64,000 bases of DNA, taken from the NCBI RefSeq assembly GCF_014192095.1, contig NZ_JACHXN010000007.1, forward strand, positions 124,001 through 188,000, read 5' to 3'. Positions 54,996 to 63,839 of this stretch are shown here, piece by piece. A program made the translations under genes and the position numbers. Within the stretch, counting starts at the first letter, position 1, and each line of letters opens with the position of its first letter. Origin of the DNA: Phyllobacterium trifolii. Its GTDB lineage: Bacteria > Pseudomonadota > Alphaproteobacteria > Rhizobiales > Rhizobiaceae. Below the pieces are notes generated by a model that saw nothing but the letters and a program-made list of their open reading frames with translations, searched no databases and had not been told where the DNA came from.

Positions 54996-55477
54996 TCCGT
55001 ATTGTGCTGATCGGTCTGTGGATCGGCGTCGTTGCACTGGGATCCCTGTATTTTGCCGTCTGGCAGAATTCGGCGACAGCAGCCGTTGCACCCAACGCTC
55101 AGGAGGCACTGGATGATGGCAAGACCGAAGTCTTCAGTGTTCCGATCATCGTGGACAACGCCGTTCAGGGTTATGTAGTGTCTCAGCTCGCCTATACACT
55201 GGACCACACCGTGAACGCGTCCTTCAAGATTCCGGTATCCTATTTCATCAATGACGAGATTTTTAGCCAGTTCTACGGGCATTATTCGGACGTTAAGAAC
55301 ATTCAGGAAGTCAAGTTCGATGATGTCAAGAAATCGATCATTGACGGTATCAATGCACGATTTCCGCAGCCATTGGTGAAGGACCTGCTCGTTGAGCAGT
55401 TCAATTACATAACTGCCAAGGAAATCCGCGACCAGAACACCAAGGGCCTGGAGCGTCAATCACCTCAAAGTGAATAG
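54992..55477 (+). CDS. Unassigned signal-anchored protein at end of flagellar cluster
   Basis: A 161-residue protein I do not recognise. An N-terminal hydrophobic segment (IVLIGLWIGVVALGSLYFAV) is a signal anchor, and the rest should be periplasmic (EVFSVPIIVDNAVQGYVVSQ, then a helical region). The organisation resembles FliL-type accessory proteins, but no FliL sequence motif is visible. It is coupled to the FlgN-like gene by an ATGA overlap. Its end overlaps the convergent PilZ-like gene by 13 bases. Confidence 0.65.
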   Translation: MIRIVLIGLWIGVVALGSLYFAVWQNSATAAVAPNAQEALDDGKTEVFSVPIIVDNAVQGYVVSQLAYTLDHTVNASFKIPVSYFINDEIFSQFYGHYSDVKNIQEVKFDDVKKSIIDGINARFPQPLVKDLLVEQFNYITAKEIRDQNTKGLERQSPQSE

Positions 55478-55863
55478 TACTTGCCGGCAAGCGTGCGCAA
55501 AATTGTGTCCGTCAACGGTGTGACGTCAGGATCCTCGACGAACCGCACGCCAAGTTCCATGTCCTGGCGCCAGACGACTTCCGCGATCAATGCGCCGCTA
55601 TATTGATCATCGAACAGCCAGAAGCGACTGGGGACGGTGGTTTGGCTGACAACCCTGATCTTGGCGCCGCCACCGGCCAGGTTTTGAAAATGACATTCGG
55701 TCAGAAAATGCCCATCAAGCGCGACGAGTTTGCCGGAGCGCAATCGTGTTCGCTTGCGCTGCTCGACTCGCTTCTCCGCATTGCTGTTCGTTTGGTAAAA
55801 TGGCATGTGACTTCGCTTGGCCCGAATAGAAGCTGGTAAAAAAGGCGCACGGACGACTTTCAT
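55465..55863 (-). CDS. PilZ-like domain protein
   Basis: A 132-residue protein resembling a single PilZ domain, the usual receptor for cyclic di-GMP. The RxxxR motif is present (QRKRTRLR, about 37-44), and the second motif reads NLAGGG where the canonical form is (D/N)xSxxG, so Ser is replaced by Ala; ligand binding may be weak. The last part EVVWRQDMELGVRFVED fits the PilZ beta-barrel. The start is uncertain: ATG 55863 or ATG 55806. Its location beside the flagellar cluster suggests control of motility, by inference. Confidence 0.7.
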   Translation of the reverse strand: MKVVRAPFLPASIRAKRSHMPFYQTNSNAEKRVEQRKRTRLRSGKLVALDGHFLTECHFQNLAGGGAKIRVVSQTTVPSRFWLFDDQYSGALIAEVVWRQDMELGVRFVEDPDVTPLTDTILRTLAGKYYSL

Positions 55864-56013
55864 ACCGGCGGTTCATTCGTCGCTTGTAGAGGCAAACAAT
55901 TGCAAATCCGTTATGCTTTAATCGGATACACCGCTCAAGATTTCGAAGATTTGCGTGCCTGCATCGATGGTGCTTGCGTCGCGGACGTTTTCAAGAGTAC
56001 GTACAGCTGAATA

Positions 56014-57051
56014 TTGACAGCCCCTCAGGTGACACACTTGCCAACCGCCACCAGGCTCCGAATTGCCTCCTACATTTTGTCGTTCATTGCGCTCGTCGCT
56101 GTGCTTGAACTAGGCTTGCTATCGGCTCTCCTCTCAGGACTGCTCGTTTACAACCTCGTCCATTATTCGGCTCCATTGCTCGGTAGACTGGGCATTTCCG
56201 GACATCTGGCAAAAACCATAGCGTTGGCAATGCTGGCGCTGATCTTCATCTTGGTGATTGTCGCCGCTGTCATGAGCAGCATGGCACTGCTCACCGATGG
56301 TTCCGACGAAGGTATAATATCGCTTTTCCAAAAGATGGCGGAAATCATCGATACCGCCCAGCTACATCTGCCGAATTGGGCCCGCGATTATTTCCCGTCA
56401 AATCTTGAAGAACTCGAAACGCTGGCTTCAAAGTGGCTGCGGGAACATGCGGGCCAGCTTCAGCTCGTTGGCCGGGAACTTGGCGTTCTCCTGGTTCGAA
56501 TCATTGTCGGAATGGTAATCGGGGGAATGATCGCGCTCAGTTCTTCCGTTGCGGCATCACGCGAACCGGGCCCACTCGCGATTGCCCTTCGGGAACGTAT
56601 CGAGCTATTAAGCGCGGCATTTCGCAATATCGTGTTCTCGCAGCTTCGAATCTCGGCATTGAACACAATTTTCACGGCCATCTATCTTGTTGTAATCCTG
56701 CCATTTTTTGGCGTTCACCTGCCGCTCGTCAAGACCATGATTGCGGTCACGTTTATTGCGGGTCTTCTTCCTGTTATCGGCAATTTGATCTCCAACACTG
56801 TGATTGTCGTCGTGGCACTCAGTGTTTCCTTTGTTGCCGCAGTGGGTTCGCTCGCCTTCCTGGTAATCATCCACAAGCTCGAATATTTCCTTAATGCCAG
56901 GATCATCGGATCGCGAATAAAATCGCGCGCATGGGAATTGCTCCTCGCAATGATCGTGCTGGAAGCCTGGTTCGGCATCGCTGGCCTCATCGCCGCCCCG
57001 ATTTACTATGCCTATCTCAAGGACGAACTTAAAAAACAGAGCCTGATCTAG
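56014..57051 (+). CDS. AI-2E family (PerM-type) membrane protein
   Basis: A 345-residue inner-membrane protein of the AI-2E/PerM family with about eight helices, including IASYILSFIALVAVLELGLL, LAMLALIFILVIVAAVMSSM and the C-terminal helix hairpin. A soluble segment lies at about 115-145. Family members are reported to transport small molecules or to act as sodium/proton exchangers; the substrate cannot be inferred. The start is uncertain: TTG 56014 or GTG 56029, both without a strong ribosome site. Confidence 0.75.
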   Translation: MTAPQVTHLPTATRLRIASYILSFIALVAVLELGLLSALLSGLLVYNLVHYSAPLLGRLGISGHLAKTIALAMLALIFILVIVAAVMSSMALLTDGSDEGIISLFQKMAEIIDTAQLHLPNWARDYFPSNLEELETLASKWLREHAGQLQLVGRELGVLLVRIIVGMVIGGMIALSSSVAASREPGPLAIALRERIELLSAAFRNIVFSQLRISALNTIFTAIYLVVILPFFGVHLPLVKTMIAVTFIAGLLPVIGNLISNTVIVVVALSVSFVAAVGSLAFLVIIHKLEYFLNARIIGSRIKSRAWELLLAMIVLEAWFGIAGLIAAPIYYAYLKDELKKQSLI

Positions 57052-57126
57052 GCCGCAAATTTGCGGTCGCGTGATATAATTTCCCGATGGCAGGGAATAA
57101 ATCCGCCGCAGGTCCGTATACGCCCT

Positions 57127-57660
57127 ATGGAGAGTCCGAAACCCCGTTTTGATGTAGTCGGCCAGCTTGGATCGTTGCGCCGGTATGCGCGTTCGCTCAC
57201 CCGCAACGAGACCGACGCGGAAGACCTTGTGCAGGATACGCTGGTGCGCGCTTACGAGCGGCGCAATCATTTTCGCAATGGCGGAAACCTGAAGGGCTGG
57301 CTTTTGTCGATCCTGCATAATGGTTTTATCGACAGCAAGCGTTCAAGCCAGTCGGAAGCGCGCCGCGGGGATACCTTGGCAGTCATTGCCGAAACCATCC
57401 TCCAGCCGCCGCAGGAGCATTCCATGCGGTTAATGGAGGTCAGGGATGCCTTCTTTTCGCTGCCCGAAGAGCAGCGCGCCGCTCTGCATTTGGTAGCGAT
57501 CGAAGGTCTCTCCTACGAAGAAGCCGCAGCAACCTTGGGGATACCGATTGGCACGCTGATGTCCAGAATTGGCCGCGCGCGTGCGACACTGCGGTCTCTC
57601 GAGGCCGAGCAACCCGGCAAAGCCGCACATCTGAAAATTGTTGGAGGCCGCGATGAGTGA
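57127..57660 (+). CDS. ECF-type RNA polymerase sigma factor
   Basis: A 177-residue sigma-70 family factor with only regions 2 and 4. Region 2 is at about 15-80 (ARSLTRNETDAEDLVQDTLV, NLKGWLLSILHNGFID) and region 4 at about 110-160 (LPEEQRAALHLVAIEGLSYE, then IPIGTLMSRIGRARATL). I chose ATG 57127 (shorter) rather than upstream codons because it gives the usual N-terminus. It overlaps the anti-sigma gene by 8 bases, the classic arrangement of an ECF sigma with its regulator. Confidence 0.9.
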   Translation: MESPKPRFDVVGQLGSLRRYARSLTRNETDAEDLVQDTLVRAYERRNHFRNGGNLKGWLLSILHNGFIDSKRSSQSEARRGDTLAVIAETILQPPQEHSMRLMEVRDAFFSLPEEQRAALHLVAIEGLSYEEAAATLGIPIGTLMSRIGRARATLRSLEAEQPGKAAHLKIVGGRDE

Positions 57661-58426
57661 CGCGATTGACCCTGTCGTTGAGGCCGACCTTGATGCCTAT
57701 GTCGACGACCAGCTGGATGCGGGCCGCCGCATCGAGATCGCCCGTTACCTCTCGCATCATCCCGAGCAGGCTGCCCGCGTCATGTCGGATCTGCAGGCGA
57801 GGGACGAATTGCGGCTGGCGCTAACCGGCATGCACAGCAAGGGATCGCCGGAGACGAGCGAAGCGGCGCGTCGCCTTGAACGTGGCCTTATGCGAAACCG
57901 GCTGCTTGGCAATTTACAACGTGTTGCCGCGGTCGCCGTTCTTGTCGGTCTCGGGTGGTTGGCACATGCCGGTTTTGGCCCGCTCACCATCTCGCAGGTC
58001 GTTGCCTCGACACCGCCGCCAGCTTATGTTTCGGATGCGGTGATGGCCCACAAGACGTCCCTGGTCAGGGCAGAGATGAAGTCGCAGTCTGAGGTGAATA
58101 GTTACGATCCTGCGGAAATACGTGCGGCCACCGCTATCACCATGCCACAACTTTTGGACCGTTGGATCGTCAATGATGTCCAGCTTTTCCCATCAGCTTT
58201 CGGGCCAAGTGTCGAGATGGAAATCACATCCGCGGACATGGGACGGCTCTCGCTTTTCGCGGTTCGCCCCGGCAGTTTCGATGTCGTGAAGCCAAAAGCA
58301 GTGCGCGTGGGCGATAGCTCAGCGGCTTATTTCCAGATTGGCGATGTTGCCTATGCGCTCGTTTCGAATGCAAGCCCGACCGATCTCGAAACCGCTGCGT
58401 CGCAGCTTGTAACGACCCTTTATTGA
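57653..58426 (+). CDS. Anti-sigma factor with one membrane span
   Basis: A 257-residue protein: cytoplasmic N-terminal part similar to anti-sigma domains (EADLDAYVDDQLDAGRRIEI, then RYLSHHPEQAARV), one membrane helix (VAAVAVLVGLGWLAHAGFG, about 92-110) and a periplasmic C-terminal domain of about 140 residues. The zinc-binding Cys pair of the ZAS type is not present. Co-transcription and overlap with the ECF sigma gene support the assignment; the signal sensed is unknown. Confidence 0.82.
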   Translation: MSDAIDPVVEADLDAYVDDQLDAGRRIEIARYLSHHPEQAARVMSDLQARDELRLALTGMHSKGSPETSEAARRLERGLMRNRLLGNLQRVAAVAVLVGLGWLAHAGFGPLTISQVVASTPPPAYVSDAVMAHKTSLVRAEMKSQSEVNSYDPAEIRAATAITMPQLLDRWIVNDVQLFPSAFGPSVEMEITSADMGRLSLFAVRPGSFDVVKPKAVRVGDSSAAYFQIGDVAYALVSNASPTDLETAASQLVTTLY

Positions 58427-58448
58427 TTAACCAAGAGGATCCACAATC

Positions 58449-59168
58449 ATGAATACACCACTTCGCTATGAAATGGGTACAGCGCGCGGACAGTCGGCTG
58501 CATTGTTCGATGAAGGACTGCGCCAGCATATGCTGCGCATCTACAATTATATGGGTTTAGGCCTTGTTCTGACAGGCGTTGTTGCATTCGTCGTCGCCTC
58601 GACACCGGCGCTTTATGTTCCCATCTTTTCGACCCCTCTGAAATGGGTCGTCATGCTGGCGCCGCTCGCCTTCGTGATGTTCTTCTCGTTCAAGATGCAA
58701 ACCATGTCGGCAGCATCGGCACAGGCCATGTTCTGGGCATTCTGCGCGGTCATGGGGCTATCGCTGGCGTCGATCTTCCTGGTCTTTACCGGAACCAGCA
58801 TCGCCCGCACATTCTTCATCGCGGCCACGATGTTCGGTGCCACCAGCCTTTATGGTTATACAACCAAGCGTGATCTCTCCCAGTTCAGCTCGTTCCTGAT
58901 TATGGGTCTGATCGGTGTTGTCGTGGCGAGTGTCGTCAACATTTTCCTCGGCTCCTCGATGCTGCAGTTCGTTGTCTCGGTTGCCGGCGTTCTGGTGTTC
59001 ATCGGTTTGACGGCTTGGGACACGCAGTCAATCAAGGAACAGTTTGCCGAAAGCTACGATTCGGAATCGCAGCAGAAGTTGGCTGTGTTCGGGGCTTTTT
59101 CGCTCTACCTGAACTTCATTAACCTCTTCCAGCTGCTGCTCAGCCTGACCGGTCAGCGGGAAGAATAG
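58449..59168 (+). CDS. Bax inhibitor-1/YccA family membrane protein
   Basis: A 239-residue integral membrane protein with seven helices, of the Bax inhibitor-1 family. Recognisable stretches are ALFDEGLRQHMLRIYNYMGL at the N-terminus, TAWDTQSIKEQFAESYD and the C-terminal ALYLNFINLFQLLL-like helix. Bacterial members are thought to be pH-sensitive cation channels or membrane-stress proteins. It follows the anti-sigma gene after 22 bases and AAGAGGA, so it may be in the same transcript. Confidence 0.9.
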   Translation: MNTPLRYEMGTARGQSAALFDEGLRQHMLRIYNYMGLGLVLTGVVAFVVASTPALYVPIFSTPLKWVVMLAPLAFVMFFSFKMQTMSAASAQAMFWAFCAVMGLSLASIFLVFTGTSIARTFFIAATMFGATSLYGYTTKRDLSQFSSFLIMGLIGVVVASVVNIFLGSSMLQFVVSVAGVLVFIGLTAWDTQSIKEQFAESYDSESQQKLAVFGAFSLYLNFINLFQLLLSLTGQREE

Positions 59169-59334
59169 CGATAGGGTAGCAATCCTGTGCAGGCGCCCTC
59201 AAGGCGTCTGTACAGTGGGATGCAGATCGGCGTGCTCTTTACGCGTTCGTTCTGCACAAGGTAACGATTGTTCAGTGAATATCGTTCATATAGATACCTG
59301 CTGGTAGAGGAACCAGCCGAGAGATTCGCGCTAT

Positions 59335-60795
59335 ATGAATGAGCATGTCGATCATCACGCCGATATCGAGACATTCGATCTCGCGCCGATCTCGTTATGG
59401 CTGGAGGATTTCAGTGGCGTCAAGCATCTGTTCGAGAAATGGAGGCAATCGGGCGTCACCGATATCAGATCCTATCTGCGTGAGGACGAGGGCCGGATAA
59501 AGGAATGCTCAAGCCTGATCCGCGTTCTCAAGGTGAACAAGAAGACGCTTGCTCTTTTCGAAGCGAATGACTTCAACCACCTGACCGGCAATCTCGACTC
59601 TATCTTTCGCGACGACATGCTGCAGTCGCATATACAGGAGCTGTCCGCTCTGTGGGATGGCGATACCGAATTCTCCAGTGACACGGTGAACTATACGCTG
59701 GCGGGCCGCCGGCTGGATATTCAGCTTCGAGGCGCAGTTTTACCAGGATATGAAGGTTCGTGGACGCGGGTATTGCTTTCCATCGAAGATGTAACCGAGC
59801 GCGAGGACGCGCGGCGGCAGCAGATTGAGAGCAAGCGCTACGCGGAAGGGTTGTTCGAATATTCTCCTGTATCTCTTTGGGTGGAAGATTTCAGCCGCAT
59901 CAAGCGTTTGCTTGATGAAGTGCGGGAGCAGGGCATTACCGATTTTCGTGTGTTTACCGATGTCCATCCTGAATTTGTTGGACAATGTGCAAGCGAGATC
60001 CGCGTCATCGATGTCAACAACGAGACGCTCAGACTGTTTCTCGCACCCGACAAATTGACATTGTTGCGCAGGCTTCCTGATATTTTCAGGGATGGGATGG
60101 ATGTGCATTTCAGGGAACAGCTTATCGAACTCTGGAATGGCAACCTCTTCCATCAGCGCGAGACCGTAAATTACGCGCTCGACGGTACCGAACGCCATGT
60201 GCTGCTGCAATTTTCGGTTCTGCCGGGCCACGAACAGGATTGGTCATTGGTCCAGATATCCTTGACCGATATCACAGCACGCAAGAAGGCCGAAGCCTAT
60301 CTCGAATATCTCGGCAAGCATGATGTGCTCACCAAGCTTTACAATCGCGCGTTCTACGTGGACGAGTTGAACAGGCTCGAACGTCGTGAATTCCATCCCG
60401 TATCGATCATCATCCTCGACCTCAACGGATTGAAGGTGATCAATGATCAGTGGGGGCATGGCGTCGGAGACGGTCTGTTGCGGCGGGTTGGAGAAGTGCT
60501 GGGTGGAGCCGTCAAGCCTCCCTGCTACGCTGCGCGTATTGGCGGCGATGAATTTGCTATTCTGCTCCCGGCCGTCGATGAGCTTGGCTGCGCAAGCATG
60601 ATCGATGAAATCCGCAGCCTTATCGAAATCAACAACCAGTATTATTCCAATATACCCCTGAACATATCGATCGGCTGGGCCACCAGTAATGTCGGAGAGA
60701 AGATGGAAGCTGTGGCCAAGCGCGCCGATCTGCTGATGTACGAAGACAAGCGTTCGCATTATTCGTCAGAGAACGAGCGTCGCAACCTCGACTAG
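59335..60795 (+). CDS. Diguanylate cyclase (GGDEF) with duplicated N-terminal sensor module
   Basis: A 486-residue soluble protein. Residues about 15-155 and 175-315 are two PAS-like modules with a constant 160-residue offset (LWLEDFSGVK and LWVEDFSRIK, VNKKTLALF and VNNETLRLF, IFRDDM and IFRDGM, TVNYTLAG and TVNYALDG). The GGDEF domain follows (about 325-480), with an intact GGDEF at 403-407, so it should make cyclic di-GMP. The inhibitory RxxD site before it is replaced by KPPC (394-397), so product feedback is probably lost. No membrane segment is seen. Confidence 0.9.
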   Translation: MNEHVDHHADIETFDLAPISLWLEDFSGVKHLFEKWRQSGVTDIRSYLREDEGRIKECSSLIRVLKVNKKTLALFEANDFNHLTGNLDSIFRDDMLQSHIQELSALWDGDTEFSSDTVNYTLAGRRLDIQLRGAVLPGYEGSWTRVLLSIEDVTEREDARRQQIESKRYAEGLFEYSPVSLWVEDFSRIKRLLDEVREQGITDFRVFTDVHPEFVGQCASEIRVIDVNNETLRLFLAPDKLTLLRRLPDIFRDGMDVHFREQLIELWNGNLFHQRETVNYALDGTERHVLLQFSVLPGHEQDWSLVQISLTDITARKKAEAYLEYLGKHDVLTKLYNRAFYVDELNRLERREFHPVSIIILDLNGLKVINDQWGHGVGDGLLRRVGEVLGGAVKPPCYAARIGGDEFAILLPAVDELGCASMIDEIRSLIEINNQYYSNIPLNISIGWATSNVGEKMEAVAKRADLLMYEDKRSHYSSENERRNLD

Positions 60796-60816
60796 TTACG
60801 AACGCCCGCGGTTAAC

Positions 60817-61926
60817 TCAGGCCGTTTGGGGGATTTTAAACAGATCCGCATGATTCCGGGGCTGGGATCGCCAATATTGTTCGGGAGCCACCACCTGCGC
60901 GCCAAGTTCCGCCGCTGCATGCCAGGGCCAGCGGGGATCGTAGAGGATTGCACGTGCAAGCGCGATCGCATCGGCGTCACCGTTGGCAATAATGTCTTCT
61001 GCCTGTTTCGCCTCGGTGATGAGTCCGACAGCAATGACGGGCATTTTCACCTCGGCCTTGATACGCCGCGCGAATGGAACCTGATAGTTGGGTTCAACCG
61101 GCATTTTCTGCAGGGGCGAAAGACCGCCACTGCTGACGTGGACGGCGGCACAACCGCGCGCCTCCAATTCCTTTGCAAAGATCACGGTGCTCTCGACGTC
61201 CCATCCACCATCGACCCAGTCGGAAGCGGAAACGCGTATCCAGACCGGCTTGTTGGCGGGAAACGCTGCCCGTACTGCCTCGAACACTTCGAGAGGGAAG
61301 CGCATTCGGTTTTCCAGACTTCCACCATACTTGTCTTCGCGCCTGTTCGAGAGCGGTGACAGGAACTCGTGCAGCAGATATCCATGGGCTCCATGAATTT
61401 CGATACCGTCGATACCGATCCTGTCGGCGCGTTTCGCTGCCTTGACGAACGCATCCCGTATGCGATCAAGACCAGCGCCATCCAATGCCGTTGGAACATC
61501 GTACTCATCCAGATAGGGCACCGGTGAAGGGGCTACGGTTTTCCAGCCAGTCGGCTCATTTGGCGCAATCTGTTTGCCGCCTTCCCATGGCACGTGGGTT
61601 GATGCCTTTCGCCCGGCGTGGGCCAGCTGCACTGCGATGGGTATCGGCGAATAGTCCCGGATCGCGGCGACAACACGCCCGAGTGCTGCCTCATTGTCGT
61701 CGGAGTAAAGCCCGAGATCGCGGGGAGAGATGCGTCCTTCAGGCGTAACTGCGGTAGCTTCCGTGACCAGCAAGCCGGCGCCAGACAGGGCAAGGTGGCC
61801 GAGATGCATCATGTGCCAGCCGGACGCCGAGCCATCTTCGGCGGAATACTGGCACATGGGAGCGATTATGATCCTGTTTGAGAGTTCGAGCGAATCCAAT
61901 CGCAGCGGTTGAAACAACTGGCTCAT
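60817..61926 (-). CDS. NADH:flavin oxidoreductase, Old Yellow Enzyme family (YqjM/NamA-like)
   Basis: A 369-residue FMN-dependent ene reductase. APMCQYSAED places C25 at the YqjM-type redox-tuning Cys. The substrate/proton motif is HGAHGYLLHEFLSPLSNRR, followed by KYGGSLENRMRF. It reduces activated C=C bonds of enals, enones or similar electrophiles in vitro; the physiological substrate is unknown. It converges on the GGDEF gene, 21 bases between ends, and shares its upstream region with the arsR pseudogene. Confidence 0.92.
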   Translation of the reverse strand: MSQLFQPLRLDSLELSNRIIIAPMCQYSAEDGSASGWHMMHLGHLALSGAGLLVTEATAVTPEGRISPRDLGLYSDDNEAALGRVVAAIRDYSPIPIAVQLAHAGRKASTHVPWEGGKQIAPNEPTGWKTVAPSPVPYLDEYDVPTALDGAGLDRIRDAFVKAAKRADRIGIDGIEIHGAHGYLLHEFLSPLSNRREDKYGGSLENRMRFPLEVFEAVRAAFPANKPVWIRVSASDWVDGGWDVESTVIFAKELEARGCAAVHVSSGGLSPLQKMPVEPNYQVPFARRIKAEVKMPVIAVGLITEAKQAEDIIANGDADAIALARAILYDPRWPWHAAAELGAQVVAPEQYWRSQPRNHADLFKIPQTA

Positions 61927-62270
61927 TATATGACCTCAACTTTTCGAGTAGCTGCGTTGCGAAATTGGGAGTTTCGTCGCAGCAGGTTCTTTTGAATTTG
62001 ACATTGAACAAATGGATGCTGCCCGCCGGAAGTCAAGTAACGGGTTCGTAATGAGCAGAAGCGGCTTGTGCTCGGCAGTGACATCTGCACGATTCAGAAA
62101 AAAGCCCTGAGAGCCGGCACTTCAGCGGTCAAGTGGAAGCAATCCGCCTTCTCTCCGACTTCTGAGCTGGGAGTCTGGCATCAGAAAACGCAAGAATGCA
62201 GCCGTTGATTTTAACCTAAGACCGACAATCCGCTCTTGACATTTTCTAACGCATCGATAAATCCAGATAT
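61927..62270. promoter_or_regulatory. Divergent region, Old Yellow Enzyme gene / arsR pseudogene
   Basis: These 344 bases contain no supportable gene. Near the arsR end there is a consensus-like -35 TTGACA (62236-62241) and a TAAATC -10 after a 16-base spacer (62258-62263), directly before the arsR pseudogene ATG. In a working operon this would be the ArsR-controlled promoter. The Old Yellow Enzyme promoter must lie in the left part. Confidence 0.5.
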
Positions 62271-62627
62271 ATGAAAAAAGAACAAACAATCGAAGCTTTT
62301 TCGGCTCTTGCCCAGCCAACCCGCATGGAGGATGCATGAGCCGGATGGGATCGCGGCTGGAGAGGTGTCTGGCCTCCTCGACGTTCCGCAGAACACCATG
62401 TCTACCCATCTCGCGATCCTGTTGCGAGCGGGTTGATTTCCTCTGAGCGACAGAGCCGTTCAATAAACCTGCGCGAAGCAATTAACTTCTTGCTGAAAGA
62501 TTGTTGTGCCGGACATCCCGATATCTGTGCGCCGCTGTTAGCCGATATCGTTCCCTGCTGTCCCAAAGGAAAACCGGGGGCTTCATGCGTGACCTGTCGG
62601 ATTGCAGGGGCGGCTTTGGCGTCCTGA
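62271..62627 (+). pseudogene. arsR: Broken arsR (ArsR/SmtB-family repressor)
   Basis: Three fragments in different frames line up with one ArsR protein. Frame one gives KKEQTIEAFSALAQPTRMED and stops at 62337. A second frame (62332-62436) gives EPDGIAAGEVSGLLDVPQNT and STHLAILLRAG, the helix-turn-helix. A third frame (from 62433) gives ISSERQSRSINLREAINFLL, then KDCCAGHPDICAPLLADIVP and Cys-Cys. The first break needs loss of roughly 17-20 bases, the second of one T in GGTTTGATT. The repressor should be non-functional, leaving arsC and arsH without their normal control. A fully functional reading by frameshifting is very unlikely. Confidence 0.85.
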
Positions 62628-62713
62628 TCGACGTTCGGGTGATGTTGCAGTAAAAATTGGCACGAGCGCGGCGCGGACGTGCAGAACTTCCAGAAAATCG
62701 AAAGGACTGTTTA

Positions 62714-63136
62714 ATGGCCGTTACCATCTATCACAATCCCTCTTGCGGCACGTCGCGCAACACGCTGGCTCTCATTCGCAACGCGGGCATCGAGCCGACG
62801 ATCATCGAATATCTGAAGTCGCCGCCTGCGCGCCAGGAACTCAAAGACTTGATTCGAAGAGCTGGGCTGACTGTCCGCGAAGCCATTCGCGCAAAGGGTA
62901 CGCCCTTTGCTGAACTTGGTCTGGATGATATGTCATTGACTGACGAACAGTTGCTTGATGCCATGGAAGCCCATCCGATCCTGATAAATCGCCCATTTGT
63001 GGTGACTGAGATGGGTGTGCGATTGAGCCGTCCATCCGAGCTGGTACTGGGTATTCTGCCGCAGCCGCAAAAGGGGGCGTTTACCAAAGAGGATGGCGAG
63101 GCCGTCATCGATGCAAAAGGAAGACGCGTTGTCTGA
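62714..63136 (+). CDS. arsC: Arsenate reductase ArsC (glutaredoxin-dependent type)
   Basis: A 140-residue reductase of the thioredoxin-fold ArsC family. The N-terminus [20 protein letters not shown] places the catalytic Cys at residue 11. Further conserved blocks are [20 protein letters not shown]. It converts arsenate to arsenite using glutathione/glutaredoxin. It lies 86 bases after the arsR remnant and overlaps arsH by 26 bases. No arsenite efflux protein (Acr3, ArsB) or aquaglyceroporin AqpS lies beside it. Confidence 0.93.
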   Translation: MAVTIYHNPSCGTSRNTLALIRNAGIEPTIIEYLKSPPARQELKDLIRRAGLTVREAIRAKGTPFAELGLDDMSLTDEQLLDAMEAHPILINRPFVVTEMGVRLSRPSELVLGILPQPQKGAFTKEDGEAVIDAKGRRVV

Positions 63137-63839
63137 TCTGCCAAACACTTTGAAACAGGCTCTGCACAAGGTCGATGCGTCCAAGTTGGCCGCACCAAAA
63201 TCCTCGCATGCGCCAAAAATACTCTTGCTCTGCGGTTCATTGCGCAAGATTTCCTATAGCCGTTTGCTGACACAGGAGGCGGCGCGGCTGCTGCAACATT
63301 TCGGTGCTGAGATCCGCATTTACGATCCAGCCGGATTGCCGCTTCCGGATGACGCTCCAATTGATCACCCCAAGGTGCAGGAGCTGCGTGAGCTTTCATT
63401 GTGGTCGGAAGGCCAGGTCTGGACAAGTCCGGAACGGCATGGGGCGATGACAGGCGTGATGAAATCGCAGATCGATTGGATACCTCTTGCAATGGGTTCG
63501 ATCAGGCCAACGCAGGGGCGTACGCTCGCAGTCATGCAGGTCTCGGGTGGCTCGCAATCATTTAACGCCGTCAACCAGATGCGGGTACTCGGGCGCTGGA
63601 TGCGTATGATTACAATACCCAACCAGTCATCTGTGGCGAAAGCCTATCAGGAATTCGACGAACAGGGTCGTATGAAGCCATCGGCCTACTACGACCGGGT
63701 CGTCGATGTCATGGAAGAGTTGGTCAAGTTTACGCTTCTGACCCGCGACGTGTCGGGCTATCTGACTGACCGGTATAGCGAACGTAAAGAAAGTGCGGCA
63801 GAGCTTGAGCAGCGAGTAAATTCCAGGTTAGCAGTCTGA
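63111..63839 (+). CDS. arsH: ArsH, NADPH-dependent FMN reductase-type organoarsenical oxidase
   Basis: A 242-residue flavoprotein. [20 protein letters not shown] is the FMN-binding loop, [20 protein letters not shown] and [20 protein letters not shown] are ArsH signatures. ArsH oxidises trivalent organoarsenicals in several bacteria. ATG 63111 lies inside the end of arsC; starts a little further upstream are possible. Its end overlaps the convergent gene by 12 bases. Confidence 0.92.
   Translation: MQKEDALSDLPNTLKQALHKVDASKLAAPKSSHAPKILLLCGSLRKISYSRLLTQEAARLLQHFGAEIRIYDPAGLPLPDDAPIDHPKVQELRELSLWSEGQVWTSPERHGAMTGVMKSQIDWIPLAMGSIRPTQGRTLAVMQVSGGSQSFNAVNQMRVLGRWMRMITIPNQSSVAKAYQEFDEQGRMKPSAYYDRVVDVMEELVKFTLLTRDVSGYLTDRYSERKESAAELEQRVNSRLAV

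Noticed and set aside
59170-59230. Possible terminator after the Bax-inhibitor gene (GGCGCCCTCAAGGCGTC region)
   Set aside because: The stem is short and imperfect and no T-run follows.
62571-62713. Remnant of an arsenite channel between arsR and arsC
   Set aside because: I translated all three forward frames and could not recognise any aquaglyceroporin or Acr3 segment; the gene seems absent rather than fragmentary.
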